Shown one piece after another: positions 61,735-64,000 of a DNA stretch of 64,000 bases (positions within the stretch are counted from its first letter, which is position 1; each line of letters opens with the position of its first letter). This stretch comes from Microglena sp. YARC. Taxonomy: Eukaryota > Chlorophyta > Chlorophyceae > Chlamydomonadales > Chlamydomonadaceae. The notes below the pieces were generated by a model. It saw nothing but the letters and a program-made list of their open reading frames with translations, had not been told where the DNA came from and did no database searches. A program made the translations under genes and the position numbers. Location: positions 20,658,408 to 20,722,407 of the forward strand of contig CM039463.1 of assembly GCA_022414725.1 (NCBI GenBank), in the 5' to 3' direction.

Positions 61735-63068
61735 AGGGGGGGGGGGGGGGGGGGGGGGGTATGTGTGTGTGTGTGTGTGTGACGGTGACTATAGCTAGCT
61801 CTGGCTTACGCTAGGGTGTCCTCAACTTCACGTCCTGTGAGTGAATGTATTACACGGATGTAACAATATCTATTTCAATTTCAATATACGATTCCGTGAG
61901 CTTCACTAAGGCACTCCACGTCAGTAGCAGTCCCGCATTGGTGACTGACCAGCCCAGCTTAGCAACTCATTGTGGACGTCATGCATCTTTCTGCCCACAT
62001 AATTGCATGTGCTGCTTTCAAATGACACAAATTTCAAATTGGCAACATGTCACCAGAAGAAGAAATAAAACTGAAACTCACCAAGGACTATAATACATTA
62101 AAAAACTCACCAAGTTCGACACAATAAAACAGAAAAAACAAAACAACTTGGACTCACTAAGGTCTATGAAAAAATAAAAAATAAACTTGGACTCACCAAG
62201 GTATATTCAAACAAACAAACAAAAAACAAAACAACTGGGAATCACCAAGGTTTATAAAAAGGAAAAAACTGAGACTCATCAAGGTCTATTCAAACAAACA
62301 AAACACAAAAAAACAAACACCTGGGACTCACCAAGGTCTAATAAAAAAAACAAGAAAACTGGGACTCACCAATGTCTATAGAATAAAACAATAAAAAACA
62401 AAAAAAGGGGACTCACCAAGGTCTAGTACAAAAATAAATGGCACTCACCATGGTGTGATAAAAAAATAAATAGAGAAGAACTTACCAAGGTCTATGAAAA
62501 AATAATGAATACACTGGGACTCACCAAGGTCTAAGCAAAAAACAAAACAACTGGGACTCACCAAGGTCTATGCAAACAAGTCCTATGCAGCGTTGCAAGC
62601 GACGCGGGAAATTGGCGGAGTGAGTTGGTAACGGAACGAAAGGTGGCAACGATGGAGCTGACCGAAGCGAGTTAGTTACGCAACCGTTGCCTGACGTGTC
62701 AGGCTTCAAGTTTTTCTTTTTTCCCGGTCAAACGGACAAATGGGTGAACACGGGGGCTCACGTCCCCTTGAAGAGGGGGTTCCGTCAAAAACAAAACAAC
62801 TGGGACTCACCAAGGTCTATGAAAAAACAAAAAACTTGAACTCACCAAGGTCTGAATATGATTCCGTGAGCTTCACAACTGCACTCCATGTCAGTAGCAG
62901 TCCTGCATTGGTGACTGTACCAGCCCAGCTTCGCAACTCATTGTGGACGTCCTGCATCTTTCCCCCAAGGGGTAGAGCATCAGGGGTGGTCACAGTCGAC
63001 GTGCTTGATGCTGCTGTGATGGTCACATACTCAGGAAGGTCGAGGGCACTTAGCACCAGCAGCGAGGC
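43052..63068 (-). CDS. NUP188: NUP188-like nuclear pore scaffold protein, multi-exon gene (5' end outside window)
   Basis: Gene-level entry for twelve minus-strand exons, described separately. NUP188 is a large alpha-helical nucleoporin of the inner ring of the nuclear pore, related to NUP205/Nup192; it has no catalytic role and acts as scaffold in the nuclear envelope. The call rests on the order of family-like segments: helical repeats ending GLLLTWSAVVKL; an LWG...FPAVAGPYVQLLTIF segment; an LPAGVEGIVL...LALIEW segment resembling the SH3-like insertion of Nup188; YPMTRAFLELVASFL; HTWHYVSADERWLL; EVSFLAVEILE; and a C-terminal-half ALRAVCALWQ block. Splice phases agree for every junction from 63068 to 49300. 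The first exon begins with an acceptor, so the start codon is upstream of the window; no stop codon was placed, and about a third of a usual ~1,700-residue protein is still missing at the C end. NUP205 is the main alternative. Family recognised by eye, not by search. Confidence 0.7.
43195..43987 (-). repeat. Acceptor-edge copies of exon 12 and a duplicated flank
   Basis: The CTCAG|GTGGCGTGGACC edge recurs near 43527, 43580, 43619, 43661, 43706 and 43843. Two copies (43450-43527 and 43760-43843) carry longer exon segments. 43200-43320 is a TGTGAGTGTATGTA microsatellite. About 43340-43445 and 43930-44230 are sister copies, the second carrying the MITE. Confidence 0.8.
43988..44181 (+). mobile_element. 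hAT MITE family A, copy 1 (194 bp)
   Basis: Begins CAGGGTACTTCCA and ends TGGAAGTACCCTG; flanks CTGGGGAA and CTAGGGAA are a 7/8 target duplication. The paralogous stretch at about 43365-43400 has the empty site CTTGCACTGGGGAAGGTTCC, which proves the insertion. Confidence 0.92.
44356..44545 (+). repeat. Dispersed repeat D, copy 1
   Basis: Matches 62579-62795 through GCAGCGT..C...GCGACGC, GTTAGTTACGC, TGACGTGTCAGGCTT, GGTCAAACGGACAAATGG and CCTTGAAGAGGG. It contains an inverted GGGGGCTCC/GGAGCCCCC pair. It ends within a few bases of the exon 11 donor. Confidence 0.7.
44548..45669 (-). CDS. NUP188: NUP188-like exon 11, C-terminal-half helical block
   Basis: The donor is TTCTCAG|GTAAGCA. The acceptor is either CCTCCTAG|CTGTGG (start 45669) or GTCTACAG|CCCC (start 45589). 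It encodes up to ~373 residues: VEILETAAVQDHAELLDCLS, a low-complexity Ala/Thr/Ser linker, then AEVWSVLDGLYSLLKQ, HALRAVCALWQNQAVASLPV, a YVWQVLMLEAFV helix, HQLMLLTQVTYLELGASALS, and an acidic tail DEEEDDEEEWEREEG. The ALR..CALWQ segment and the following helices fit the NUP188 C-terminal solenoid. It leaves one base, which pairs in phase with exon 12. A dispersed repeat ends only a few bases past its donor. Confidence 0.7.
45670..46094 (-). repeat. Duplicated exon 10/11 segment with poly-G tract
   Basis: Three copies of the VEILETA.VQDHAEL segment occur at about 46150, 45860 and 45665, separated by TGGGGTGG and GTGTGT repeats and a G run of about 45 bp (45954-46003). The minus-strand frame starting in exon 10 stays open to 45670. 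In the middle copy the acceptor TAG reads TTG. Confidence 0.8.
46095..46188 (-). CDS. NUP188: NUP188-like exon 10 (3' limit unresolved)
   Basis: The acceptor is GGTCCTCAG|GATAACGCC. The reading frame gives DNALADLREVSFLAVEILET then ATVQDHAELFDCLSLPE, matching the 'LR..AL.FL...VE.....AELF' pattern of the family's C-terminal half. No clear donor follows. The frame instead stays open through a proline-rich repeat to 45670, passing a second copy of the same segment. The exon may have been split from the start of exon 11 by a tandem duplication. Confidence 0.5.
46389..47381 (-). repeat. 156-bp donor-edge array of exon 9 (5 units plus one outlier)
   Basis: Donor edges fall at 47382, 47226, 47070, 46914, 46758 and 46602, an exact 156-bp step, then at 46395. 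Each unit carries the last ~90 bp of exon 9 (FSMSALVPRG...ALKEFF region) with its GTGAG donor. The 46395 copy extends further into the exon (LALKAV). Confidence 0.93.
47382..47831 (-). CDS. NUP188: NUP188-like exon 9
   Basis: 450-bp exon with acceptor GTCATCAG|GCAACTGC and donor TTTAG|GTGAGTAAC. It encodes about 149 residues beginning QLLLQTSSILATSLPPPVEA, with AVEMAVAQFMRLLPLAT, a stretch around GAYITYHQPENEQVEEDTIT, and YLALKAVQAMQGL; it ends EAALKEFF. It leaves two bases. The donor edge is repeated at 156-bp spacing five times, with one more copy at 46395. The acceptor edge is duplicated upstream (47961). The junction to the next exon does not match in phase in the simplest reading. Confidence 0.7.
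47858..47961 (+). repeat. tRNA-derived SINE-like element, head fragment
   Basis: A box TGGCTCAATGG at 47911-47921 and B box GGTTCAAATCC at 47951-47961. The sequence before the A box matches the copy at 48150. It sits between two copies of the exon 9 acceptor edge (CCTGATGACGT...CCTGTGACA) at 47831 and 47961. Confidence 0.55.
48150..48478 (+). repeat. tRNA-derived SINE-like element, fuller copy
   Basis: A box TGGCTTAATGG at 48200-48210 and B box GGTTTGAATCC at 48239-48249, the internal RNA polymerase III promoter layout. The unrelated 3' part contains GGTGGTTGGCCCCAG and AAGCAAACGGGCTGG, also present at 57100-57182. The stems do not pair as in a working tRNA. Confidence 0.6.
48478..49299 (-). 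repeat. ~126-bp donor-edge array next to exon 8 (~6 units)
   Basis: Units carry minus-strand GAGACCCCCAACAGCCC, CCAGCCAGCTGCATCGTTGG and a GTCACAG|GTTTGTTTG donor, followed by (GTTT)n. Edges occur near 49220, 48961, 48835, 48709 and 48591; the 48961-48835-48709 steps are 126 bp. Confidence 0.88.
49300..49421 (-). CDS. NUP188: NUP188-like exon 8 (donor uncertain)
   Basis: The acceptor is ATGCCTCAG|GTACTGTAC in phase 0, matching exon 7. It encodes about 40 residues: VLYCLHELLPQCHTWHYVSA, then DERWLLVALAFKVLRLSIEG. The 'W.Y....ERW.....ALKVL' pattern is family-like. The donor chosen here, GGCTG|GTGCTC, is weak but gives the phase needed for exon 9. A better-looking donor, GTCACAG|GTTTG, would extend the exon to 49220 and break phase with exon 9. 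That second site is the one amplified in the neighbouring 126-bp array. Confidence 0.6.
49440..50060. repeat. GGATGATA-type minisatellite
   Basis: Degenerate tandem copies of ATAGGATGATATTAAGATAG and shorter variants, A/T-rich and intronic between exons 7 and 8. Confidence 0.85.
50210..50920 (+). repeat. Poly-C / (CA)n / (CCA)n low-complexity block
   Basis: About 700 bp with almost no G on the plus strand, made of C runs, CACACA and CCACCA. The minus strand is a purely G/T-rich transcript segment of the NUP188-like intron. Confidence 0.92.
50950..51334 (-). repeat. Decayed donor-side copies of exon 7 in C-rich intron
   Basis: About 51030-51110 repeats the exon 7 3' part (minus-strand CGCTACCCCATGACAAGGGC, then GGCAGAGTATATATGACC) with frame-breaking changes. 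The rest is CACCC-type low complexity with further GTAAAATAT-like fragments. Confidence 0.7.
51335..51483 (-). CDS. NUP188: NUP188-like exon 7, YPMTRAFLELV motif
   Basis: 149-bp exon with acceptor GTGTGCAAG|GTATGTGCC and donor ACATTC|GTAAGTTTTG. Two bases complete the split Gly codon of exon 6, and the exon ends in phase 0. It encodes about 49 residues: MCLGLLPALKAFQQNVEGKL, then GRYPMTRAFLELVASFLGRG, then YVTGPISTF. The 'YP.T.AFL.L...L' motif is typical of NUP188/NUP205 proteins. The first ~60 bp with the acceptor are repeated about nine more times upstream to 52835; a decayed copy of the 3' part lies at 51030-51110. Confidence 0.75.
51484..52835 (-). repeat. Acceptor-edge array of exon 7 (~120-140 bp units, ~9 extra copies)
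   Basis: Copies of the GTGTGCAAG|GTATGTGCC acceptor and first ~60 bp of exon 7 (LLPALKAFQQNVEGK) recur near 51623, 51752, 51889, 52009, 52141, 52277, 52468, 52589 and 52715. Spacers are T-rich on the plus strand and vary in length. Confidence 0.9.
52836..53206. other. No gene seen
   Basis: Intronic sequence with short AAATGC repeats and two ACATACATCATACA motifs. No exon-like segment or element ends were found. Confidence 0.5.
53215..54112 (+). mobile_element. Internally deleted hAT transposon (898 bp)
   Basis: Ends TAGGGTTGGG and CCCAACCCTA, with exact 8-bp target duplications GGCATATG (53207-53214 and 54113-54120). Subterminal regions are packed with CATACGTATG-type palindromes on both sides. 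The middle keeps a plus-strand remnant resembling the end of an hAT transposase. It lies in the exon 6-7 intron. Confidence 0.9.
53521..53677 (+). pseudogene. hAT transposase C-terminal remnant, frameshifted
   Basis: Reads FSKFGRVYTKLRANLSVERG, then after a one-base shift near 53588 MIYIAANADLADKVYVDEEV and a stop at 53675-53677. The 'RL..ER..K..YI.AN' pattern is like the C-terminal dimerisation region of hAT transposases. The shift follows a run of eight G and one extra T. No DDE catalytic part is present. Confidence 0.5.
54174..54440. repeat. ~93-bp tandem repeat, 3 copies
   Basis: Units start near 54174, 54270 and 54359 and share ACACCTAGACAAAAAAGGAT, GGAGGGGCGTGGTGTT and GTACGCCGCAGCTGAACCAT. 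Intronic; origin not recognised. Confidence 0.85.
54452..54628. mobile_element. hAT MITE family C, copy 1 (177 bp)
   Basis: Ends TAGGGAACGGCAAC and TTTGCCAATCCCTA. It has exact 8-bp target duplications CACATACA (54444-54451 and 54629-54636). The interior contains ATATGATATC palindromes and can fold on itself. It lies just past the exon 6 donor. Confidence 0.88.
54644..54920 (-). CDS. NUP188: NUP188-like exon 6
   Basis: 277-bp exon with acceptor CCTCACAG|GTTGACATGG and donor ACCCAG|GTGTGCATG; it starts in phase 0 and leaves one base. It encodes about 92 residues with ALGAAAILPRLPPNQNSASS, then PFKLLTILSQHHPHRVLAAI and LPTLLLRSILEDRQFPDP. A helical repeat followed by a stretch leading into the next exon's 'YP.T..FL.L' motif matches family order. 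It has no obvious tandem copies, unlike nearly all the other exons. An hAT MITE lies 16 bp beyond its donor side (54452-54628). Confidence 0.72.
54932..54954 (+). repeat. Interstitial TTTAGGG telomere-type repeat (3 units)
   Basis: GGGTTTAGGGTTTAGGG within the exon 5-6 intron. TTTAGGG is the telomere motif of most plants and many green algae; the run is too short to show a former chromosome end. Confidence 0.7.
55132..55281. mobile_element. hAT-like MITE family C, copy 2 (~150 bp)
   Basis: Ends TAGGGAACGGAAATATGA and GCCGCTCCCTA; the interior is rich in ATATGATATCATATG palindromes and shares CAGTCTGGC with copy 1. The flanking 8-mers GTGATTAC and CACATTAC agree at only 5 of 8 bases. Confidence 0.7.
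55290..55447 (-). repeat. 154-bp donor-edge duplication of exon 5
   Basis: The last ~105 bp of exon 5 with its GTGAGTAATG donor and the adjoining end of MITE C copy 2 are repeated with the edge at 55294. Because the MITE end is inside the duplicated unit, the duplication is younger than that MITE insertion. Confidence 0.85.
55448..55741 (-). CDS. NUP188: NUP188-like exon 5
   Basis: 294-bp, phase 0 to 0. The acceptor is CGCTCAG|GGTGTGG and the donor CTGTCG|GTGAGTAATG. It encodes 98 residues: GVEGIVLHMPTALSHLSSSG, then LALIEWDVQVGV (the 'alW/rW' strand of the SH3-like insertion), then helices containing FGQFLMLGRAAHCLHELQNS and a DPVALQDLLDSIGLILHFVQ stretch. The acceptor edge is amplified upstream as a 116-bp array of about ten units and the donor half is duplicated once downstream (154-bp shift). 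Confidence 0.75.
55742..56860 (-). repeat. 116-bp acceptor-edge array of exon 5 (~10 units)
   Basis: Exon-start bases occur at 55741, 55857, 55973, 56089, 56205, 56321, 56437, 56553, 56669 and 56785, an exact 116-bp step. Each unit carries the CTCAG acceptor, the first ~50 bp of exon 5 (GVEGIVLHMPTAL) and intron. Units differ by a few substitutions and have almost no indels. Confidence 0.95.
56900..57020 (+). repeat. Dispersed repeat D, partial copy
   Basis: It shares GTCGCAAGCGACGCG, AAATTGGCGGAGAGTGATGG and GACCGAAGC with the copies at 44356 and 62579. It is truncated and lacks the 3' GGGGGCTC block. Confidence 0.6.
57100..57182 (+). repeat. 3' fragment of the SINE-like repeat
   Basis: It matches the 3' part of the copy at 48150-48480: GGTGGTTGGCCCCAG, AAGCAAACGGGCTGGCCCCC and a CCTCGTAATAAGG-like end. 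Confidence 0.65.
57190..57906 (-). repeat. 127-bp donor-edge array of exon 4
   Basis: Copies of the exon 4 end and donor (minus-strand GTCCTGCCTGCGGTGGGT) have edges at 57907, 57780, 57653, 57526 and about 57199. The first three steps are exactly 127 bp; the last is longer because a 194-bp MITE plus its 8-bp target duplication sits in that unit. Each unit also has a TTGTACAG acceptor-like site ahead of the copied exon segment. Confidence 0.9.
57242..57435 (+). mobile_element. hAT MITE family A, copy 2 (194 bp)
   Basis: It begins CAGGGTACTTCCA and ends TGGTAGTACCCTG. Flanks GTCCACAC and GTCCACGC are a 7/8 target duplication. The sister 127-bp units carry the uninterrupted site GGGTCCACGCGACTGG, so the insertion is proved within the window. 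Confidence 0.92.
57907..58074 (-). CDS. NUP188: NUP188-like exon 4
   Basis: 168-bp, phase 0 to 0. The acceptor is CACCTGCAG|GTGGCACC and the donor CCTGCG|GTGGGTATT. It encodes 56 residues beginning VAPKIVSIHRCDDGMLLPQ and ending TQAPSVRTLVLPA. The final LPA joins GVEGIVL of exon 5 to give LPAGVEGIVL, close to the 'LPAGT.G.V' strand of the NUP188 SH3-like region. The donor edge and most of the exon are repeated at 127-bp spacing downstream to about 57190. Confidence 0.65.
58080..58262 (+). repeat. (GT)n-rich block
   Basis: Imperfect GTGTGTGCATGT repeats fill this part of the exon 3-4 intron. Confidence 0.85.
58262..58437 (+). pseudogene. Inverted partial copies of exon 1 in the exon 3-4 intron
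   Basis: Two units of about 117 bp read on the plus strand as exon 1 start: CTGCTGCTGGTGCTGAGTGC, then CTCCTCAGGCCTCGCTGCTG. They encode LVLSALDLPECVTITAAS and LLKSALDLPECVTITAA. They are antisense to the host gene; the second keeps an acceptor-like CTCCTCAG. Confidence 0.75.
58491..58832. mobile_element. hAT-like MITE family C, copy 3, interrupted by a family A MITE
   Basis: It starts TAGGGACGGG and ends GCTGATCCCTT. Its interior matches the two other C copies in reverse orientation, including GACTGCCGGCATCATATG. Removing the 194-bp insertion and its 8-bp target duplication leaves about 140 bp. Its own target duplication is not clear. Confidence 0.6.
58512..58705 (-). mobile_element. hAT MITE family A, copy 3 (194 bp)
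   Basis: It begins CAGGGTACTACA and ends TGTAGTACCCTG, flanked on both sides by an exact 8-bp duplication ATCATAAG (58504-58511 and 58706-58713). An 8-bp target duplication and a CAGGG terminus are hAT hallmarks. It is inverted relative to copies 1 and 2 and too short to code for a transposase. Confidence 0.9.
59091..59281 (-). CDS. NUP188: NUP188-like exon 3, GC-AG donor
   Basis: 191-bp exon with acceptor CGTCCCAG|GCGACTC. The donor is CTGCAG|GCAAGT, a GC-type splice donor with otherwise perfect consensus. It encodes about 64 residues: DSQTCAALWGLGSDPNQIL, then YASVRSLLKDACTVFPAVAG and PYVQLLTIFSEGTAAASAAY, ending AHLQ. This is the most family-like segment: NUP188/NUP205 proteins carry a W-containing motif, then a 'FP...PLL.LL..L' helix pair and a 'YL/HLQ' end. 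A decayed copy of the exon start lies at about 59668-59725. Confidence 0.75.
59282..59808. repeat. G-rich low-complexity intron block with a decayed exon 3 copy
   Basis: Long G and GGGGA tracts with GT runs fill this intron. At about 59668-59725 the minus strand repeats the exon 3 start (TCGCAGACCTGTGCCTCCC, LWGLGSQPNQ), showing a further edge copy. Confidence 0.75.
59809..59997 (-). repeat. Donor-edge duplication of exon 2 (~112 bp)
   Basis: The last ~55 bp of exon 2, its GTAGGTT donor and ~57 bp of intron are repeated with the edge at 59886. A fragment of a further copy ends near 59820. Confidence 0.8.
59998..60234 (-). CDS. NUP188: NUP188-like exon 2
   Basis: 237-bp exon with acceptor TATATCAG|ATGAATC and donor GGAAG|GTAGGTT; phase in and out is one base, matching exons 1 and 3. 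It encodes about 79 residues: an ELMGRASQAGGFGAMAACLK helix, then a stretch containing VVMKALCVIGTAYDVGM, ending YEQLVDLLKQLLEG. This resembles the NUP188 N-terminal segment that precedes its LWG motif. The first ~85 bp with the acceptor are repeated three more times upstream at 171-bp spacing, and the last ~55 bp with the donor are repeated once downstream (edge at 59886). The 5'-most acceptor copies have no donor, so they would be non-functional or extend into intron if used. Confidence 0.72.
60240..60760 (-). repeat. Acceptor-edge array of exon 2 (171-bp unit, 3 extra copies)
   Basis: Acceptor copies have exon-start bases at about 60404, 60575 and 60747, after the real one at 60234. Spacing is 170-172 bp. 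Each carries the first ~85 bp of exon 2, then intron that diverges from the exon at CTCAAGTTACAAGG. Confidence 0.88.
60750..61630. repeat. 26-bp minisatellite, ~34 copies
   Basis: Unit AGAGGGGTGATGTACATGGT plus CGTGTA, with a recurring variant carrying CATCGTCATGTT. It lies in the intron directly upstream of the exon 2 acceptor array. Its first units grade into the intronic sequence attached to those acceptor copies (ACATGGGCGTGTAAGAGGGG), so it seems to have grown from there. Confidence 0.9.
61690..61780. repeat. (GT)n / poly-G microsatellite
   Basis: An uninterrupted GT run of about 40 bp, then about 24 G, then a second short GT run. It is intronic in the NUP188-like gene. The homopolymer length is probably uncertain in the assembly. 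Confidence 0.85.
61850..61990 (-). pseudogene. Frameshifted partial copy of NUP188-like exon 1
   Basis: It repeats about 110 bp of exon 1 (minus-strand GACGTCCACAATGAG onward to the GAATCGTATATTG end). One base is missing relative to the intact copy (GGTCAGTC against GGTACAGTC), which shifts the frame. It lies between exon 1 and exon 2. Confidence 0.7.
62070..62845 (-). repeat. Donor-edge array of exon 1 (short units)
   Basis: About 15-18 copies of a roughly 30-45 bp unit whose core on the minus strand is AGACCTTGGTGAGTCC, i.e. the last bases of exon 1 plus its donor, separated by A-rich spacer. One dispersed repeat (62579-62795) is inserted in it. Confidence 0.8.
62579..62795 (+). repeat. 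Dispersed repeat D, copy 2
   Basis: Second copy of the element at 44356, inserted into the exon 1 donor-edge array, whose units continue on both sides. Family not recognised; no internal coding potential. Confidence 0.7.
62846..63068 (-). CDS. NUP188: NUP188-like exon 1 of window (internal exon)
   Basis: 223-bp exon with acceptor TCCTCAG|GCC and donor CTTG|GTGAGTTC. It encodes about 74 residues starting ASLLVLSALDLPEYV and ending GLLLTWSAVVKLTESYSDL. It leaves one base, which joins the AT at the start of the next exon to make an Asp codon. The GLLLTW segment fits the N-terminal helical region of NUP188, where a Leu-rich 'LLLTWAV' helix is common. Both edges are amplified: two further acceptor-edge copies lie at 63070-63300 and many donor-edge copies at 62070-62845. 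Other copies of the exon lie at 61850-61990 (frameshifted) and inverted at 58262-58437. Confidence 0.7.
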
Positions 63069-63069
63069 C

Positions 63070-63300
63070 TGAGGACAGGGTATGAGGGATACACAAGTGA
63101 GCATACAGTCGACGTGTTTGATGCTGCCGTGATGGTCACATACTCAGGAAGGTCGAGGGCACTCAGCACCAGCAGCGAGGCCTGAGGACAGGGTACGAGG
63201 GATACACAAGTGAGCATACAGTCGACGTGTTTGATGCTGCAGTGATGTTCACATACTCAGGAAGGTCGAGGGCACTCAGCACCAGCAGCGAGGCCTGAGG
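63070..63300 (-). repeat. Acceptor-edge array of exon 1 (~115-bp unit, 2 extra copies)
   Basis: Two further copies of the CTCAG acceptor plus the first ~80 bp of exon 1 start at about 63183 and 63299, spaced 114 and 116 bp. Each keeps the acceptor AG and the ASLLVLSALDLPEYV reading frame, but none has its own donor. Confidence 0.85.
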
Positions 63301-63339
63301 AGAGGGTAGGAGGGAAGCGCAAGTGAATAGGGAGGCATT

Positions 63340-64000
63340 CGTGGATGGTTTGACACACACACACACAAACGAAATACACATTTATACGACAGACACACAC
63401 ACACACACACATCCGACGAACACACACACACACACACACATACATCCGACGAACACACACACACATCCGACAAACACACACACACACACACACATCCGAC
63501 TAACACACACACACATCCGACGAACACACACACACACACACACACTCACATCCGACGAACACACACACACATCCGACGAACACACACACACACACACACA
63601 CATCCGACGAACACACACACACACACACACATCCGACGAACACACACACACAGACACACATCCGATGAACACACACACACACACACACACACATCCGACA
63701 AACACACACACACACACACACACACACATCTGACAAAACACACAACACACACACACACATCCGACGAACACACACACACACACACACACATCCGGCGAAC
63801 ACACACACACACACACACACATCCGACGAACACACACAAACAATCACACACACACATCCGACAAACACACACACACACACACACATCCGACAAACACACA
63901 CACACACACATCGACACACACACACACACACACGATAACACACACACACACACATCCGACAAACACACACACACACACACACACATCCGACAACACACAC
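63340..64000 (+). repeat. (CA)n-ATCCGACGAAC minisatellite, runs off the window
   Basis: About 25 units of variable ACACAC length separated by CATCCGACGAA or CATCCGACAAA. It lies in or upstream of the NUP188-like gene. Confidence 0.95.

Noticed and set aside
63257..64000. Cys/Val-rich minus-strand frames (VCVCVC)
   Set aside because: Translation of a (GT)n minisatellite.

Overview
The window looks like nuclear DNA of a eukaryote, most likely a green alga. It carries a split gene with many short exons, GT-AG introns and G/C-ending codons, hAT-type transposons, a tRNA-derived SINE-like repeat, long (CA)n/(GT)n and homopolymer tracts, and a short interstitial run of TTTAGGG, the plant/green-algal telomere motif. 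The species cannot be named from the sequence. There is no bacterial operon, CRISPR array or rRNA gene.

Layout. 1-8.3 kb: repeat-rich DNA with no convincing gene. It holds a 69-bp minisatellite, a 2.07-kb transposon-like element with ~150-bp inverted ends (2164-4231) and several decayed tandem repeats. 8.3-10.5 kb: degenerate short-period repeats. 10501-11500: an assembly gap of exactly 1000 N. 11.5-42.2 kb: one continuous ~31-kb satellite of 41-bp units, each made of two related ~20-bp halves. It is ragged with single-base indels near the gap and clean on the right, where a higher-order period of about 2.8-3.0 kb is visible. 43.0-63.1 kb: one minus-strand multi-exon gene that I read as the nuclear-pore scaffold protein NUP188. 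Its 5' end lies beyond the window. 63.3-64.0 kb: a CA-rich minisatellite.

The NUP188-like gene could be followed exon by exon from 63068 down to 49300 with every splice phase matching. After that the phase matches again into the 47.4-47.8 kb exon (through a weak donor) and from 44548 into 43052-43194. The junctions around 45.6-47.4 kb are not resolved.

The main discovery candidate is the structure of this gene. At least ten of its twelve exons have an exon/intron edge (splice site, some exon and some intron) amplified into a tandem array. Well-measured periods are 116, 127, 156 and 171 bp; others are about 112-154 bp or shorter. The 31-kb satellite begins just beyond the last recognised exon and resembles that exon's donor edge, so it may be the extreme case of the same process. 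Non-autonomous hAT elements have landed in these arrays; two insertions can be proved against empty sister copies inside the window.
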